A DNA stretch of 64,000 nt from Alloprevotella tannerae ATCC 51259 (GCF_000159995.1 NZ_GG700642.1:886242-950241); one strand, 5' to 3'; counted from the first letter of the stretch, positions 52,359 through 62,855 are shown. The notes: generated by a model from the sequence alone, not told the origin. Program-made: numbers and translations.

Positions 52359-55300
52359 TTAGACAAGGCCTCTGCCGTGGCAATTCTTGAATTTTTTACC
52401 ACTGCCGCAGGGACACGGATCGTTGCGTCCCGGCATTTTTTCTTTTACGATCGGCGTCTGTTGTTTGGGCGTTTGGCGCGTATCTTGGTTGGCTGCTGCC
52501 TGCTGATCGGGGTCAGCCAAGGGATCTTCGCCTCTGTTTTCCTGATACTGCTGTTGCGTGCGCTGCTCGGGCGCAGCTTCTTTTACGTCTTGCGTTTCCT
52601 GTACAGGAATTTGGCAGCGCATCAAAGTAGAAACCGTTTCGTTGTTGATCTTGTTGACCATTTCGTCGAAGAGTTTCACACTTTCAAGTTTGAACACCAA
52701 GAGCGGATCTTTCTGCTCGTAACTTGCATTCTGCACACTCTTCTTCAAATCGTCCAAGGCGCGGAGGTTCTCCTTCCAAGCATCGTCGATGTTGTGCAAT
52801 AAGATAGCCTTTTCGAAGTCGCGAACAACGGCTTTGCTGTTCGTTTCGTAAGCTTCTTTGAGATTCGTGCGAATGTTGTAGACCAAACGGCCATCGGAGA
52901 CGGGGACAAGGATATTTTCAAACTGCTCGCCTTGCTCTTCGTAAACCTTCTTGATAACCGGTGTGGCAACATCTGCCATACGGTCTGTGCGGCGCTTGAG
53001 GTTGGCAAGGGCAGCTTGGAACGACTGCTCGTAGAGTTCTTCGCGCTTCAACGTATCCTTCTCTTTCTCCGTGAAGGGTACTTCCATCGCCATAATATCG
53101 AGGAACTGCTCCTTGCAACCTGCGTAGTCGTTGTGCTCAATTATTTCTATTACGCGGTCCCAAATCATATTTGAGATATCCATTCCGATACGTTCGCCCA
53201 TCAAAGCGTGGTGGCGCTTCTCGTAGATGACCGTACGTTGCTTGTTCATCACATCATCATACTCCAACAAGCGCTTACGGATACCGAAGTTGTTCTCTTC
53301 TTTCTTCTTTTGGGCGCGCTCGATGCTGTTGTTTATCATCTTGGCCTCGATCATCTCGCCATCCTTGAAACCAAGCTTGTCCATAATGCGGGCAATGCGA
53401 TCGTTGGCGAAGAGACGCATTAAGTGGTCTTCCAAAGATACGAAGAAGACGGATGAACCTGGGTCTCCCTGACGTCCGGCACGGCCGCGCAACTGCCGAT
53501 CGACGCGGCGGCTGTCGTGACGCTCAGTGCCGATGATCGCCAAACCGCCGGCTTCGCGCACCTCGTCGCTGAGTTTGATGTCCGTACCGCGACCTGCCAT
53601 GTTCGTGGCAATCGTTACGGCGCCCAGCATGCGCTCTTCTTCGTGACTGTTGCCGTTCTCGTCCGTGATCATCACCTTTCCGAGTCTGCTTTGTCCGGCT
53701 TGCGCTACGACTTGCGCCTCCTGCTGGTGCAATTTTGCATTCAGAATATTGTGAGGTATGTGACGAAGCGTCAGCATACGGCCCAGTAATTCTGAAATCT
53801 CAACGCTCGACGTACCCACCAAACACGGACGGCCTGCCAAACGCATCTTTTCGATCTCGGCAATCACAGCTCCATATTTTTCGCGTTGTGTGCGGTAAAC
53901 GCGATCGTTCATATCATTGCGTTGAATCGGGCGGTTCGTCGGAATCTCCACAACATCGAGCTTGTAAATGTTCCACAACTCGCCGGCTTCCGTTGATGCC
54001 GTACCCGTCATACCGGATAGCTTGTGATACATACGGAAGTAGTTTTGCAGCGTAATGGTTGCAAAAGTTTGCGTTGCCGCTTCCACCTTCACGTGCTCTT
54101 TAGCTTCGACAGCCTGATGCAATCCTTCGCTCCAGCGACGGCCTTCCATAATACGGCCGGTCTGCTCGTCGACGATCTTAACTTGACCATCCATCACGAC
54201 ATACTCTTCGTTATTATTAAACATGGAGTAGGCCTTGAGCAATTGCAGGATCGTATGGACACGATCGCTCTGCACAGCATATTCAGACAAGAGTTGGTCT
54301 TTCTTTTCTATACGCTCCTCGTCTGAGAGCGACTTGTCAGCTTCCAATGCCGACATCTCAGCAGCTATATCCGGTAAGATGAAGAGCTTATCATCGTTCA
54401 CCTCTTTGGCCAGCCAAGTATTACCTTTGTCGGTCAAGTCTACGGAGTTCATTTTCTCGTCTACAACAAAGTAAAGCGGCTCCACAGCTTCGGGCATACG
54501 CTTGTTGTTGTTCTCCATATAGATCTCTTCCGTCTTCAGTAAGCCAACTTTAATACCGGGCTCACTTAAGAATTTGATCAGCGGCTTGTTCTTCGGCAAA
54601 GCCTTATGGCTGCGGAACAATTGCAAGAATCCCTCGTCCATTTTGTCCTTTTCGCCGGTCGCAATGAGCGTTTTAGCCTCCGAAAGCAACTTCGTTGCGT
54701 ATTGGCGCTGCACACCTACCAACTTTTCAATCAAAGGCTGGTAGAGTTCATACATTTGATCGTCGCCTTTAGGCACAGGTCCGGAAATAATCAACGGCGT
54801 ACGCGCGTCATCAATCAAGACAGAGTCGACCTCATCGACGATGGCATAATTATGGCCGCGCTGTACGAGATCCGTCGGACTCATCGCCATATTATCACGA
54901 AGGTAATCGAAACCAAATTCGTTGTTTGTTCCGAAAGTAATATCAGCGCGGTACGCATTGCGGCGCGCATCTGAGTTCGGCTGGTGCTTATCAATACAAT
55001 CGACGCTCAAGCCGTGGAACATATAAAGCGGTCCCATCCATTCCGAGTCACGCTTTGCCAAGTAATCATTGACCGTTACGACGTGCACACCATTACCTGT
55101 GAGCGCATTGAGGAAGACCGGAAGCGTAGCCACCAGCGTTTTACCTTCACCCGTTGCCATTTCCGCAATCTTACCTTGGTGCAAAACGACACCACCAAAC
55201 AGCTGCACGTCATAATGCACCATATTCCAAGTAACCTCGTTGCCGCCGGCCATCCAGTGGTTTTGATAAATTGCCTTGTCGCCTTCGATTTGTACGAAGT

Positions 55301-55727
55301 CGTGTGTGGCTGCCAAATCACGATCAAAGTCTGTCGCTTCGACAGCAATGGTTTCGTTCTCAGCAAAGCGCCTTGCCGTAGACTTCACTATGGAGAATGC
55401 TTCAGGCATCACCTCATCGAGGGCCTTTTCAAAGCGTTCGAGAACATCTTTCTCCAACTTATCGATTTGCGTGAAAATAGTTTCGCGGTTTTCGATAGGT
55501 GTTTCTTCGACCTTTCCTTTCAGTTCGTTGATTTTCTCTTTAATATCATCGGCCGAGTGTTGCACTTTTTCTTGCAACTCCTTTGTCTTTGCGCGCAAAG
55601 CGTCATTATCCAGTTCGTCAATCGTAGGATAGACGGCTTTAATCTTTTCGACAAAGGGTTGAATCAGCTTCATATCGCGCTGCGACTTATTGCCGAAAAG
55701 TTTTTGTAGGAATTGTATTATATCCAT
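52359..55727 (-). CDS. secA: Preprotein translocase ATPase SecA
   Basis: A 1122-residue SecA, longer than the E. coli enzyme and typical of Bacteroidetes. Visible: '[20 protein letters not shown]' (Walker A region, near residue 190), '[19 protein letters not shown]' (Walker B), '[44 protein letters not shown]' elements of the helicase part, and the C-terminal zinc-binding '[20 protein letters not shown]'. An extra insertion near residues 350-480 includes '[18 protein letters not shown]'. It drives protein export with SecYEG. The ATG at 55727 is used. Confidence 0.98.
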   Translation of the reverse strand: MDIIQFLQKLFGNKSQRDMKLIQPFVEKIKAVYPTIDELDNDALRAKTKELQEKVQHSADDIKEKINELKGKVEETPIENRETIFTQIDKLEKDVLERFEKALDEVMPEAFSIVKSTARRFAENETIAVEATDFDRDLAATHDFVQIEGDKAIYQNHWMAGGNEVTWNMVHYDVQLFGGVVLHQGKIAEMATGEGKTLVATLPVFLNALTGNGVHVVTVNDYLAKRDSEWMGPLYMFHGLSVDCIDKHQPNSDARRNAYRADITFGTNNEFGFDYLRDNMAMSPTDLVQRGHNYAIVDEVDSVLIDDARTPLIISGPVPKGDDQMYELYQPLIEKLVGVQRQYATKLLSEAKTLIATGEKDKMDEGFLQLFRSHKALPKNKPLIKFLSEPGIKVGLLKTEEIYMENNNKRMPEAVEPLYFVVDEKMNSVDLTDKGNTWLAKEVNDDKLFILPDIAAEMSALEADKSLSDEERIEKKDQLLSEYAVQSDRVHTILQLLKAYSMFNNNEEYVVMDGQVKIVDEQTGRIMEGRRWSEGLHQAVEAKEHVKVEAATQTFATITLQNYFRMYHKLSGMTGTASTEAGELWNIYKLDVVEIPTNRPIQRNDMNDRVYRTQREKYGAVIAEIEKMRLAGRPCLVGTSSVEISELLGRMLTLRHIPHNILNAKLHQQEAQVVAQAGQSRLGKVMITDENGNSHEEERMLGAVTIATNMAGRGTDIKLSDEVREAGGLAIIGTERHDSRRVDRQLRGRAGRQGDPGSSVFFVSLEDHLMRLFANDRIARIMDKLGFKDGEMIEAKMINNSIERAQKKKEENNFGIRKRLLEYDDVMNKQRTVIYEKRHHALMGERIGMDISNMIWDRVIEIIEHNDYAGCKEQFLDIMAMEVPFTEKEKDTLKREELYEQSFQAALANLKRRTDRMADVATPVIKKVYEEQGEQFENILVPVSDGRLVYNIRTNLKEAYETNSKAVVRDFEKAILLHNIDDAWKENLRALDDLKKSVQNASYEQKDPLLVFKLESVKLFDEMVNKINNETVSTLMRCQIPVQETQDVKEAAPEQRTQQQYQENRGEDPLADPDQQAAANQDTRQTPKQQTPIVKEKMPGRNDPCPCGSGKKFKNCHGRGLV

Positions 55728-55818
55728 TGTAGTATATGATTTCTAATTTTGAGTTTCCGCCGCGTGCCACACATTATATATATATGTATACCCGAGCATA
55801 GCGGAGGAGAATAAAAGT

Positions 55819-57414
55819 TTAATTGATTTTCAGCGGAGCCAGTTTGCAAGCATTCGGCGCTCGAATGCGCATAGCTTGCGAGAGCGTCGGCGCGATGTAA
55901 TCTACCGTCACGGGCGTCCCTATTTGTCCGGCGACAACGCTATAACCGAAGAAGATAATAGGGAAAGGTACATACGACGCGCGCACCAATTGATTTTCGT
56001 GCGTGTCTGCATTCACGTAGCGCCAGCCCGGTGCCACCTCAATATAAACGTCGCCCGAGAAGCGCGGATTATACCCATTTCGCACCTTGTTTATGCCCGG
56101 CGTCCATGCGCCTTGCAGCAGACGTTGCGAAGTATACACATCCTTCACGCCCTCCAATTGCAGCAGGAAGTCCTGAATGTGTTCAAGAACGTTACTCAAA
56201 TTCAGCTGTCGGCGCTCCAACAATTTTCGATCCAAGTAAAGCTGAGTGCCCAAGCAGCTTTCTATGTATTGTCCCTGCCCATAAACGGCCGAGAGATACA
56301 TATTTAGCAACGAGACAGACCGTTTTACGTCAAACGTCCCGCCCGGTATCTTGTATTTGTTTAAATCTTCGTTTTCCTCATCTTCCGTACCGGTCGAAGT
56401 CAGTACGAATAAAGTGTTGTCAAGCCCCACCTTTTGCTCCACCGCCGCCAAGATTTTCGCCAGCGCTTGATCCAAACGCACGTAAGTATCTTGCAATTCC
56501 ATCGGCGCAGCTGACGCCGGTCGGTGGTTAAAGTTGCCCGCGTAGAGCGTCAGGGCCAGATAATCCGTCAGCGCATCTGTGCCGATTGACGTTGCCGAAA
56601 GGCATTGCTCCGCCAACCGCGCCACTTCCTCATTGACGAGTCCGCTCGTCTTGTATAAGCGGAAACGTTCGTCGCCCACAAACTTGTGGGAGAACGGCCG
56701 CTTCATACCGCCCGACAAGAAATAACTGAAATTGCCCACCAAAGGAGAGGAAGGCTTCCACGTCAGTCCTTTTATCTGCATCGCCGGACTCGCCGTGCTG
56801 TTGCGCACGTTGACCCAAGCGGGCATAGCGCCGTAGTATTGCGTAGAGCACCACTGTCCCGTCGCGTCATCGATCCATACCGCGCCGTCAGCCGCGTGTC
56901 CGGCCGTCAGAATGGCCGCCTCGCGGAAAGGCGCGATGGCATAAACGAGCGCTTTACCCTCCGTCGCAGCCTTCAGTTCGTCGCCGATGGTCGATACGGC
57001 CAAGTATTGCGGACTCGAAGCTGTCGAGGTGTTGGTGCCGGTAAAGTTCTTGTCGTCTACGCAGCCTACGGGGCGTAGCGTAGTGCGATCCAAGCGGCGT
57101 AGGCCTATGATGCCGTGATCGGAAGCGCTCGTGCCGGTGGCGATGTCAGCCGCCGCCGTGGCCATATCCGTAGGCAACGCAGTCGATTCTGCTTGCGAAT
57201 AGACCAAACCTTGATTGAGCAAGCGTTTGAAGCCATCTTCGCCGTAGAGAGGTAGGAAAGCGTTCAGATAGTCGGAACGCAAACGATCCACCAATATGTT
57301 GACCACCAACTTCGGTGCAGGGCGTGCGCCGGCAGTCGGGATTGCCTCTGCGGCCGACAGCGTTGTGAGCACGGCCAGCAAGGAGACAATGAAGCGATGG
57401 CGAGAATTATCCAT
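55819..57414 (-). CDS. PafA-like alkaline phosphatase superfamily protein, probably inactive
   Basis: A 531-residue exported protein (signal peptide about residues 1-24) with the architecture of PafA-type alkaline phosphatases. The first Asp ligand region is kept ('LVVNILVDRLRSDYLNAF'). The nucleophile Thr region reads 'ALPTDMATAAADIATG', the D-x-x-x-H ligands are replaced in 'YAGNFNHRPAS', the DH pair is replaced in 'FVLTSTGTEDEE' and the last His is replaced in 'ASYVPFPIIFFG'. The alignment is by eye. It may be a structural or binding protein. It overlaps the DUF4105 gene by 8 bp. Confidence 0.75.
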   Translation of the reverse strand: MDNSRHRFIVSLLAVLTTLSAAEAIPTAGARPAPKLVVNILVDRLRSDYLNAFLPLYGEDGFKRLLNQGLVYSQAESTALPTDMATAAADIATGTSASDHGIIGLRRLDRTTLRPVGCVDDKNFTGTNTSTASSPQYLAVSTIGDELKAATEGKALVYAIAPFREAAILTAGHAADGAVWIDDATGQWCSTQYYGAMPAWVNVRNSTASPAMQIKGLTWKPSSPLVGNFSYFLSGGMKRPFSHKFVGDERFRLYKTSGLVNEEVARLAEQCLSATSIGTDALTDYLALTLYAGNFNHRPASAAPMELQDTYVRLDQALAKILAAVEQKVGLDNTLFVLTSTGTEDEENEDLNKYKIPGGTFDVKRSVSLLNMYLSAVYGQGQYIESCLGTQLYLDRKLLERRQLNLSNVLEHIQDFLLQLEGVKDVYTSQRLLQGAWTPGINKVRNGYNPRFSGDVYIEVAPGWRYVNADTHENQLVRASYVPFPIIFFGYSVVAGQIGTPVTVDYIAPTLSQAMRIRAPNACKLAPLKIN

Positions 57415-58705
57415 GTTGATGGGATATATTTTTTTGTCCGGCGCAAGATTTTTTTCTTCCGTTGCGCTGTAGGGAGTACAATGACAGGCCGCGTACTAAC
57501 AAGACGCTTGCCAAAATATAAATTTCCGGCGGATATTGTTGAAAGAATGCCGAAATCAAGAGGTAAACGACTAAAAACAAGTCGACGTAGGGGGTATAAA
57601 AATCGATTCTTTCTTTCCTATCCCGCCAAATCTTCCATGGCAAGAGCAGCAAAGGCAGCGGATTGAGCCAAACGATCAGCCAATTGGAGTCGACGGTCGG
57701 ATGTTCGGAGAAGAAGAATAAGAGGAAGACCAAGCAGCCCGCCAAGCCCGTCACCAACATCAAGAAATCGTCGAATAACCGACCGAGCAGCCTCCATCTC
57801 CGCTTGTGTTCGGCCCAAGCGGCCGCGCAAGCTAAAAAGAGCAGTAGCCATACGGCTTTCAGCGGCGTGAAGAAAGGCTTCGCTTTGGTCGCTCTGGGTG
57901 TTACTTCCACCAAATAGCCGTCGTGCGAAACCAAGGCTTGGCGCTCACCCGAGCCTCTGATAACGGCCGCGCGGCGCAAAATGCTTTCCGTATAAAAAGG
58001 AAAGGCCAGTTCGGCGCGCGAGGTCAGCGGCGTATCTACGGCGCAGCCCAGAATAATGTCCTGTCCGAAGCGATCCCAAGGGTTTTCCGGCGTCACGCAA
58101 CTGTGAATAATATCGCGAAACGTCGTGCGTTGCTTTTCAGGGGGCAGTTCGAGGCGTCCATCCAGTGCCTGTTCGATCATAACGACCAAGCGCGAAGCGC
58201 AATTGTCTCCCAAAAAATTATAGCGATACGTCCAATCAGGCTCAGCCGCGTTTTTGCGCAGCGCTTCGACCAAGCGTGCAGCTTCTGCGGGGCGCAAAGC
58301 GAGCACTTGCTCTCTGATGCTCCGCCCGTTGTCTACGTATTCGGCAATGAAGTAGGGGGTAGGCACGACGCCGACCGTATAATCCGTTTGTCCCAGCACA
58401 AAACGCCACGTGAAGTTGGGCTTTGAAAAGGAGAACACGCCATAGTTGTAGACCAAGTCTTCGTTGGTCTTCACGTTTTTCACGCGTAGCGCCGAGTGCC
58501 CGTAAAGTTCGTAAGTCTTTTGTCCGGCTGTGCAGGTCAAAAGGCTGATAACGAAGCTGTCTACACTTATTTTTTCATCCACCTTCGGCCCGATTTCATT
58601 TTGCTTTGTGCCCTTTCCAAAATCGGCCGACTGCTGCGCCGACGCCGTAATCGGAGTCGTCAAGAGCCAGATGAAGATGAAAAGTATGCTGCTAAAATGA
58701 TGCAT
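57407..58705 (-). CDS. DUF4105 (Lnb N-terminal-like) membrane protein
   Basis: From ATG 58705 it has 432 residues: signal peptide (MHHFSSILFIFIWLLTTPITASAQ), a DUF4105 domain ('TAGQKTYELYGHSALRVKN', 'YNYGVFSFSKPNFTWRFVLGQTDYTV', and 'YRYNFLGDNCASRLV' with a Cys/His/Asn hydrolase-like arrangement), and about five C-terminal membrane segments. A papain/NlpC-like activity has been suggested for the domain. The earlier in-frame start at 58771 lies upstream of the promoter and is rejected. Confidence 0.88.
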   Translation of the reverse strand: MHHFSSILFIFIWLLTTPITASAQQSADFGKGTKQNEIGPKVDEKISVDSFVISLLTCTAGQKTYELYGHSALRVKNVKTNEDLVYNYGVFSFSKPNFTWRFVLGQTDYTVGVVPTPYFIAEYVDNGRSIREQVLALRPAEAARLVEALRKNAAEPDWTYRYNFLGDNCASRLVVMIEQALDGRLELPPEKQRTTFRDIIHSCVTPENPWDRFGQDIILGCAVDTPLTSRAELAFPFYTESILRRAAVIRGSGERQALVSHDGYLVEVTPRATKAKPFFTPLKAVWLLLFLACAAAWAEHKRRWRLLGRLFDDFLMLVTGLAGCLVFLLFFFSEHPTVDSNWLIVWLNPLPLLLLPWKIWRDRKERIDFYTPYVDLFLVVYLLISAFFQQYPPEIYILASVLLVRGLSLYSLQRNGRKKSCAGQKNISHQHG

Positions 58706-58726
58706 TGCCGAGGTCAAATTTGCTTG

Positions 58727-58757
58727 CAAAGGTAGTGCAAACGAAACAGAGTGCAAA
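58727..58757 (-). promoter_or_regulatory. Consensus promoter of the DUF4105 gene
   Basis: TTTG (58754-58757), 19 bp, TACCTTTG (58727-58734) on the minus strand; the leader is about 17 bp. Confidence 0.82.
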
Positions 58758-58767
58758 GCAAATATGA

Positions 58768-58899
58768 TCAAACCTTTACGCAGCTACCGCCCTCCATCGT
58801 TGATTCCTGCCACGCCAACTCGTAAAACGGCGTGATGAGGTTGGGAATATTGGGCATTTGAGGCCCGTTCAGCGCTTCGTCCGTTTGGTCTTTGCATGT
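58768..58899 (-). pseudogene. Possible small ORF or gene remnant
   Basis: The minus-strand frame reads ...DEALNGPQMPNIPNLITP, then FYELAWQESTMEGGSCVKV and a stop, which looks protein-like in composition, but it is closed by a stop codon about 43 codons upstream. The only ATG in frame gives 29 residues. It ends next to the DUF4105 promoter. It could be the tail of a decayed gene or a small peptide. Not recognised. Confidence 0.3.
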
Positions 58900-59137
58900 T
58901 TAGATATAGCCTTGTATAGTGTTGCTCGCTCAGTTTCCCCTCCGCTCCTCAACTGCGCTCGCTAAAGGGGCTTTTTCTGTTTCTCTTGTTTTTCTTTTAA
59001 GGGCATATCCTGCTGATGACTGTCGGCGTAAACTCGTAATTGCTTGATAATCTTTGGAAAATATGCAAGAAGAGTTGCAACTCTAAAGGCCTTACTCTGG
59101 TTTTCCAACCCTCGCCGCCAAGTTGGCGGAGTGTGCG

Positions 59138-59225
59138 CTCGTGAGGTGAAACCTTTTTCATCACGAGCGTAAGCCTTTTTTATCGTGAGATGAAGCCTTT
59201 TTCATCGTGAGCGTAAACGGGAGAT
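59138..59225. repeat. Four-unit 22-bp tandem array, family A, locus 5
   Basis: Units start at 59138, 59160, 59182 and 59204 with cores CTCGTGAG, ATCACGAG, ATCGTGAG and ATCGTGAG; tails are GAAGCCTTTTT-like, almost the same as at 46030. It lies in the gap 58706-59373 between two leftward genes. The remainder of that gap has the DUF4105 promoter, the possible remnant and the terminator below. Confidence 0.88.
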
Positions 59226-59300
59226 ACGGGAGTTCGCCCCTATCCGATAGGGAGCGTGAGCGTCATTATGACAGACAAAGCGCGGATGCAAATAAAGCGA

Positions 59301-59335
59301 AAGCCGAGCCGGAAAGAACTTTCTCGGCTCGGCTT
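59301..59335 (-). terminator. Terminator of the thioredoxin-like gene
   Basis: AGCCGAGCC and GGCTCGGCT arms with an inner GAAAG/CTTTC stem. On the minus strand it is followed by TCGCTTTATT, a weak T-run. Confidence 0.65.
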
Positions 59336-59373
59336 GCTATGTTGTTTGCGTTTTTTCGATGTTGTTGATCGGC

Positions 59374-60492
59374 TTATTTGTTGGGCATCGAAGCTACATC
59401 GCTCTTCTCATAAATAGTATTCAATTGGGTCTCCAATTCTTCACCGTGCAGATCTGTAGCTATGATCTTGCCCTGCGGATCTATGAGGAGGGTAGATGGG
59501 ATACTGTTGATGCCATACAGAGCTGCGGCTTTGCTTTTCCATCCCTTGAGATCGGAAATGTTATGCCAGGGCAGGTTCATTTTCTTGATGGCATTCAGCC
59601 AAGGTGCCTTGTCGCTGTCGAATGAAACGCCGACAACGTCGAAACCTTGTGCGTGATACTTATCATAAAGAGCCTTTACGTTAGGTATTTCACGACGGCA
59701 AGGACCGCACCATGAAGCCCAGAAATCTACGAGCACATAGTTGCCCTTACCAACATAGTCGGAGAGTTTGCGGCTCGCTCCGGTCGGATCTTCCATGTCG
59801 AAGTCGGTAAACTGCTGACCGGGTTCGCGACGCTTCCAGCCTTCTATCAGTTGGCAAACGTGAGACACGACGAACGGCTGCATAAACTTTGCCTTGCCAT
59901 CATAGAAGTTGTAGAGTGTGGCTTTGTCTATCAGCGAATAGAAGTCGGCCAAGAAATAGGCGGGATAGGTTTTGTCCACATTGCTCTTGCAGATTGCCGA
60001 CACGGCCTCAATCATCGCGCCCTGTGCTTCGGCGTAGCTGTCAGACAGCTTTGTCAGTTCGGCTTCAGATGGCTCTTTGCCGGACTTTTCCAAGTCTTCA
60101 AATTGTTTTTCTACACCCTTCAAGCGATCGGAGAGCGGTTTTACCTGCGTCAAAGCAGCTTTGAGTGCATCGTTTTCAGGCGTTCCGCTCGCGGTCTGGG
60201 TCGTAAAATCCACCGTGACGTTGCCGTCTGTCACGATAGGAACCATCGTTCCCGGCTGGCCGGCTTTGGCAGCTTTTTTCACGACGTAGAACAGCTCGGG
60301 GTTAGTCGTTGTTCCGCTAAATGTAAACGTCCCGTTCTTGGATACAACGCTATCGGCTTGTTCCTTAGAGAGTTCGGGAGTGCGGAAGAGATAAACTTTA
60401 GTCTTAACTGGCACTTTTCCTGTTACCTTGTATTGTTGCGCGATGCTCGTCAATGGTAAGAGCACTGCGACAAAGGTTAAAATCTTTTTCAT
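59374..60492 (-). CDS. Exported thioredoxin-like (TlpA/DUF4369) protein
   Basis: A 372-residue protein with signal peptide (MKKILTFVAVLLPLTSIAQ), an N-terminal DUF4369-like beta domain (about residues 20-115), a helical middle part, and a C-terminal AhpC/TSA-thioredoxin domain with W-C-G-P-C in 'LVDFWASWCGPCRREIPNVKALYDKYHAQG'. The cis-Pro is in 'INSIPSTLLIDPQGKII'. It should act on periplasmic disulfides; this domain order is common in Bacteroidales. TATCTTCG is its probable -7 box upstream. Confidence 0.92.
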   Translation of the reverse strand: MKKILTFVAVLLPLTSIAQQYKVTGKVPVKTKVYLFRTPELSKEQADSVVSKNGTFTFSGTTTNPELFYVVKKAAKAGQPGTMVPIVTDGNVTVDFTTQTASGTPENDALKAALTQVKPLSDRLKGVEKQFEDLEKSGKEPSEAELTKLSDSYAEAQGAMIEAVSAICKSNVDKTYPAYFLADFYSLIDKATLYNFYDGKAKFMQPFVVSHVCQLIEGWKRREPGQQFTDFDMEDPTGASRKLSDYVGKGNYVLVDFWASWCGPCRREIPNVKALYDKYHAQGFDVVGVSFDSDKAPWLNAIKKMNLPWHNISDLKGWKSKAAALYGINSIPSTLLIDPQGKIIATDLHGEELETQLNTIYEKSDVASMPNK

Positions 60493-60668
60493 AAGTTGTT
60501 TTATAAAAAATGTGGGGACGAAGATAAGGCTTTCTTTTTTATTGGCACATTATTGCGAGAGAAAAAGATGAAAAAACACGTCTTTTTTGGTGTAAAATTC
60601 TGTTTTGATGACACGATTTTGCAGGAATATAGCTAACTTCGCCGCATATTCTAAGCAGATCATAGGTT

Positions 60669-61418
60669 ATGAAGGAAAGCGACAGCATTGTTATCATCCC
60701 CACTTATAACGAGAAGGAAAATATTGAAAATATCATTCGCGCGGTCTTTGCACTGCCCAAGTCGTTTCACATCCTGATCATCGACGATGGCTCTCCCGAC
60801 GGCACGGCTTCTATCGTGCGCGGCTTGATGCAAGACGAATTTGCCGACAGACTGTTTATGGTAGAACGGCAGGGTAAACTCGGCTTGGGTACGGCTTATA
60901 TCTGCGGCTTCAAATGGGCGTTGGAGCACGGCTATGACTTCGTCTTTGAAATGGATGCAGACTTCAGTCACAACCCTGAAGACTTGCCGCGCCTCTACCA
61001 AGCTTGCGCCGACGAGGGCTTTGATGTGGCCGTCGGCTCGCGCTATGTGAGCGGCGTGAATGTGGTCAATTGGCCTATGGGGCGCGTCCTTATGAGTTAT
61101 TATGCTTCGCGTTATGTGCAGTTTGTCACAGGTATTCCCGTGAGAGATACGACTGCGGGCTTTAAATGTTATCGTCGTCGCGTCTTAGAAACGGTGGACC
61201 TTGACGCAATCCGCTTTAAGGGCTACGCTTTTCAGATCGAGATGAAGTTTACTGCATATAAGTTGGGCTTTAAGATAAAGGAAGTGCCTGTAATTTTTGT
61301 CAACCGCCGCGAAGGTACAAGCAAAATGAGCGGAGGTATATTCGGCGAGGCGCTGTTTGGCGTTATGCGATTGCGCTGGGCAGCCATAACCGGCAAAATT
61401 AAGCCCCGAAAAGTATAA
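60669..61418 (+). CDS. Polyprenol monophosphomannose synthase-like GT2
   Basis: A 249-residue Dpm1-type GT2: 'VIIPTYNEKENIENIIRAVFAL' at residues 7-28, 'LIIDDGSPDGTA' near 36, 'FEMDADFSHNPEDLP' near 94 (DxD), 'GSRYVSG' and 'RDTTAGFKCYRRRVL' near 160-175. It lacks the C-terminal membrane helices of the GtrB-like enzyme at 16773. It probably charges a polyprenyl phosphate with mannose or a related sugar. pyrC follows 96 bp downstream. Confidence 0.92.
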   Translation: MKESDSIVIIPTYNEKENIENIIRAVFALPKSFHILIIDDGSPDGTASIVRGLMQDEFADRLFMVERQGKLGLGTAYICGFKWALEHGYDFVFEMDADFSHNPEDLPRLYQACADEGFDVAVGSRYVSGVNVVNWPMGRVLMSYYASRYVQFVTGIPVRDTTAGFKCYRRRVLETVDLDAIRFKGYAFQIEMKFTAYKLGFKIKEVPVIFVNRREGTSKMSGGIFGEALFGVMRLRWAAITGKIKPRKV

Positions 61419-61514
61419 AAAATACGTCGGCGGTCGACCAGCATCGGCTGCCGACACTCGTTTTCCACCTTCGCTTGGCTGTTGTCTTGCCTTACATGAA
61501 ATCAGATCAGACTT

Positions 61515-62855
61515 ATGCACAGACGAATCTTACTTAAAAACGCTATACTCGTTAATGAGGGCCGCCAATTCTTGGGCGCGCTGCTCATTGATAACGACCG
61601 CATCGAGCAAATCTTGGAAGGGCGCGACGCGCAACCAACTATTCCGCCGCAAGAAACGGTTGACCTTGACGGGGCTTACATCCTGCCCGGCGTAATCGAC
61701 GAACACGTTCACTTTCGTGAGCCCGGACTGACGGCGAAAGCAGATTTCCACACCGAAAGTCTGGCCGCTGCGGCCGGCGGGGTGACTACGATCCTCGATA
61801 TGCCCAACACGCTGCCGACCACTACGACGCCGGAGGCGCTCGAACAAAAGCAAGCGATCGCAGCGTCGAAATGCCACGTTAATTATGGCTTCTTTTTTGG
61901 CGCTACATTGGACAACGCCGACGCTCTGTCGCAATTGGATACGCGGAACATTGCCGGCGTGAAACTTTTTATGGGCGCTTCGACCGGAAATATGCTGGTT
62001 GACGACGCGGAAGCTTTACGCCGCGTCTTTGCAAACAGTCCGACGATCCTCGTGACGCACTGTGAGGACACGCCAACCATCTCTGCGAATATGAAAGCTT
62101 ATAAGGAGAAGTTTGGAGCTGATCCTGACGTCTCGTATCACCCACTTATTCGCTCCGAAGCCGCTTGTGTGGAGTCGACGCGCTTAGCTGTGCAACTCGC
62201 CAACGAATATGGGACGCGGCTGCACGTAGCACATTTGTCGACGGCCGCAGAATTGGAGTTCTTTGCCCCATCCGGCCGGCAGATTACTGCGGAGGCCTGC
62301 CTCCCGCACTTGCTTTTCTGCGACGAAGATTATAAGCGCTTGGGCACTCGTATAAAGTGCAACCCTGCCGTCAAGACACGCGCCGACCGCGATGCATTGC
62401 GCGCGGCCTTGAACGATGGCCGGATCGCTACAGTCGCGACGGACCACGCGCCGCATCAAATACAGGATAAGGTGGGCGGAGCTGCACGCGCCGCGTCGGG
62501 GATGCCGATGGTCCAGTTCTCACTTATTGCGATGCTCGAATTGGTTGACAGCGGCGTACTAAGCCTTCCGCGCCTCGTAGAATTGATGTGTCACCGTCCG
62601 GCGTCGATCTTCAGCATCGAAAATCGCGGTTATTTGCGCGAAGGTTATAATGCCGATCTCGTTGTTGTGCGTCCGGAGAGTCCAAAGACCATTACGCCGA
62701 ACATTATACGAAGCAAATGCAACTGGAGTCCTTTAGAAGGGCGCACAATGCATTGGGCTGTGGAGAAAACTTACGTAAATGGTTTCCTCTTATACAATAA
62801 AGGGCATATGACGGATGAGCACGTGCCCGGCCGCGCCGTGACTTATGCTCGCTAA
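61515..62855 (+). CDS. pyrC: Dihydroorotase
   Basis: A 446-residue amidohydrolase (type I/III-like dihydroorotase) for the third pyrimidine step. The metal-binding HxH is in 'PGVIDEHVHFREPGL' near residues 56-70; other ligands are in 'TILDMPNT', 'LVTHCEDTP', 'HVAHLSTAAELEF' and 'TVATDHAPHQ' (the Asp ligand). Complete. It supplies dihydroorotate to the PyrDK enzyme encoded at 18813-20494. Confidence 0.93.
   Translation: MHRRILLKNAILVNEGRQFLGALLIDNDRIEQILEGRDAQPTIPPQETVDLDGAYILPGVIDEHVHFREPGLTAKADFHTESLAAAAGGVTTILDMPNTLPTTTTPEALEQKQAIAASKCHVNYGFFFGATLDNADALSQLDTRNIAGVKLFMGASTGNMLVDDAEALRRVFANSPTILVTHCEDTPTISANMKAYKEKFGADPDVSYHPLIRSEAACVESTRLAVQLANEYGTRLHVAHLSTAAELEFFAPSGRQITAEACLPHLLFCDEDYKRLGTRIKCNPAVKTRADRDALRAALNDGRIATVATDHAPHQIQDKVGGAARAASGMPMVQFSLIAMLELVDSGVLSLPRLVELMCHRPASIFSIENRGYLREGYNADLVVVRPESPKTITPNIIRSKCNWSPLEGRTMHWAVEKTYVNGFLLYNKGHMTDEHVPGRAVTYAR

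Noticed and set aside
54984-55709. 241-codon antisense ORF opposite secA
   Set aside because: It is opposite the conserved N-terminal part of secA and is a shadow frame.
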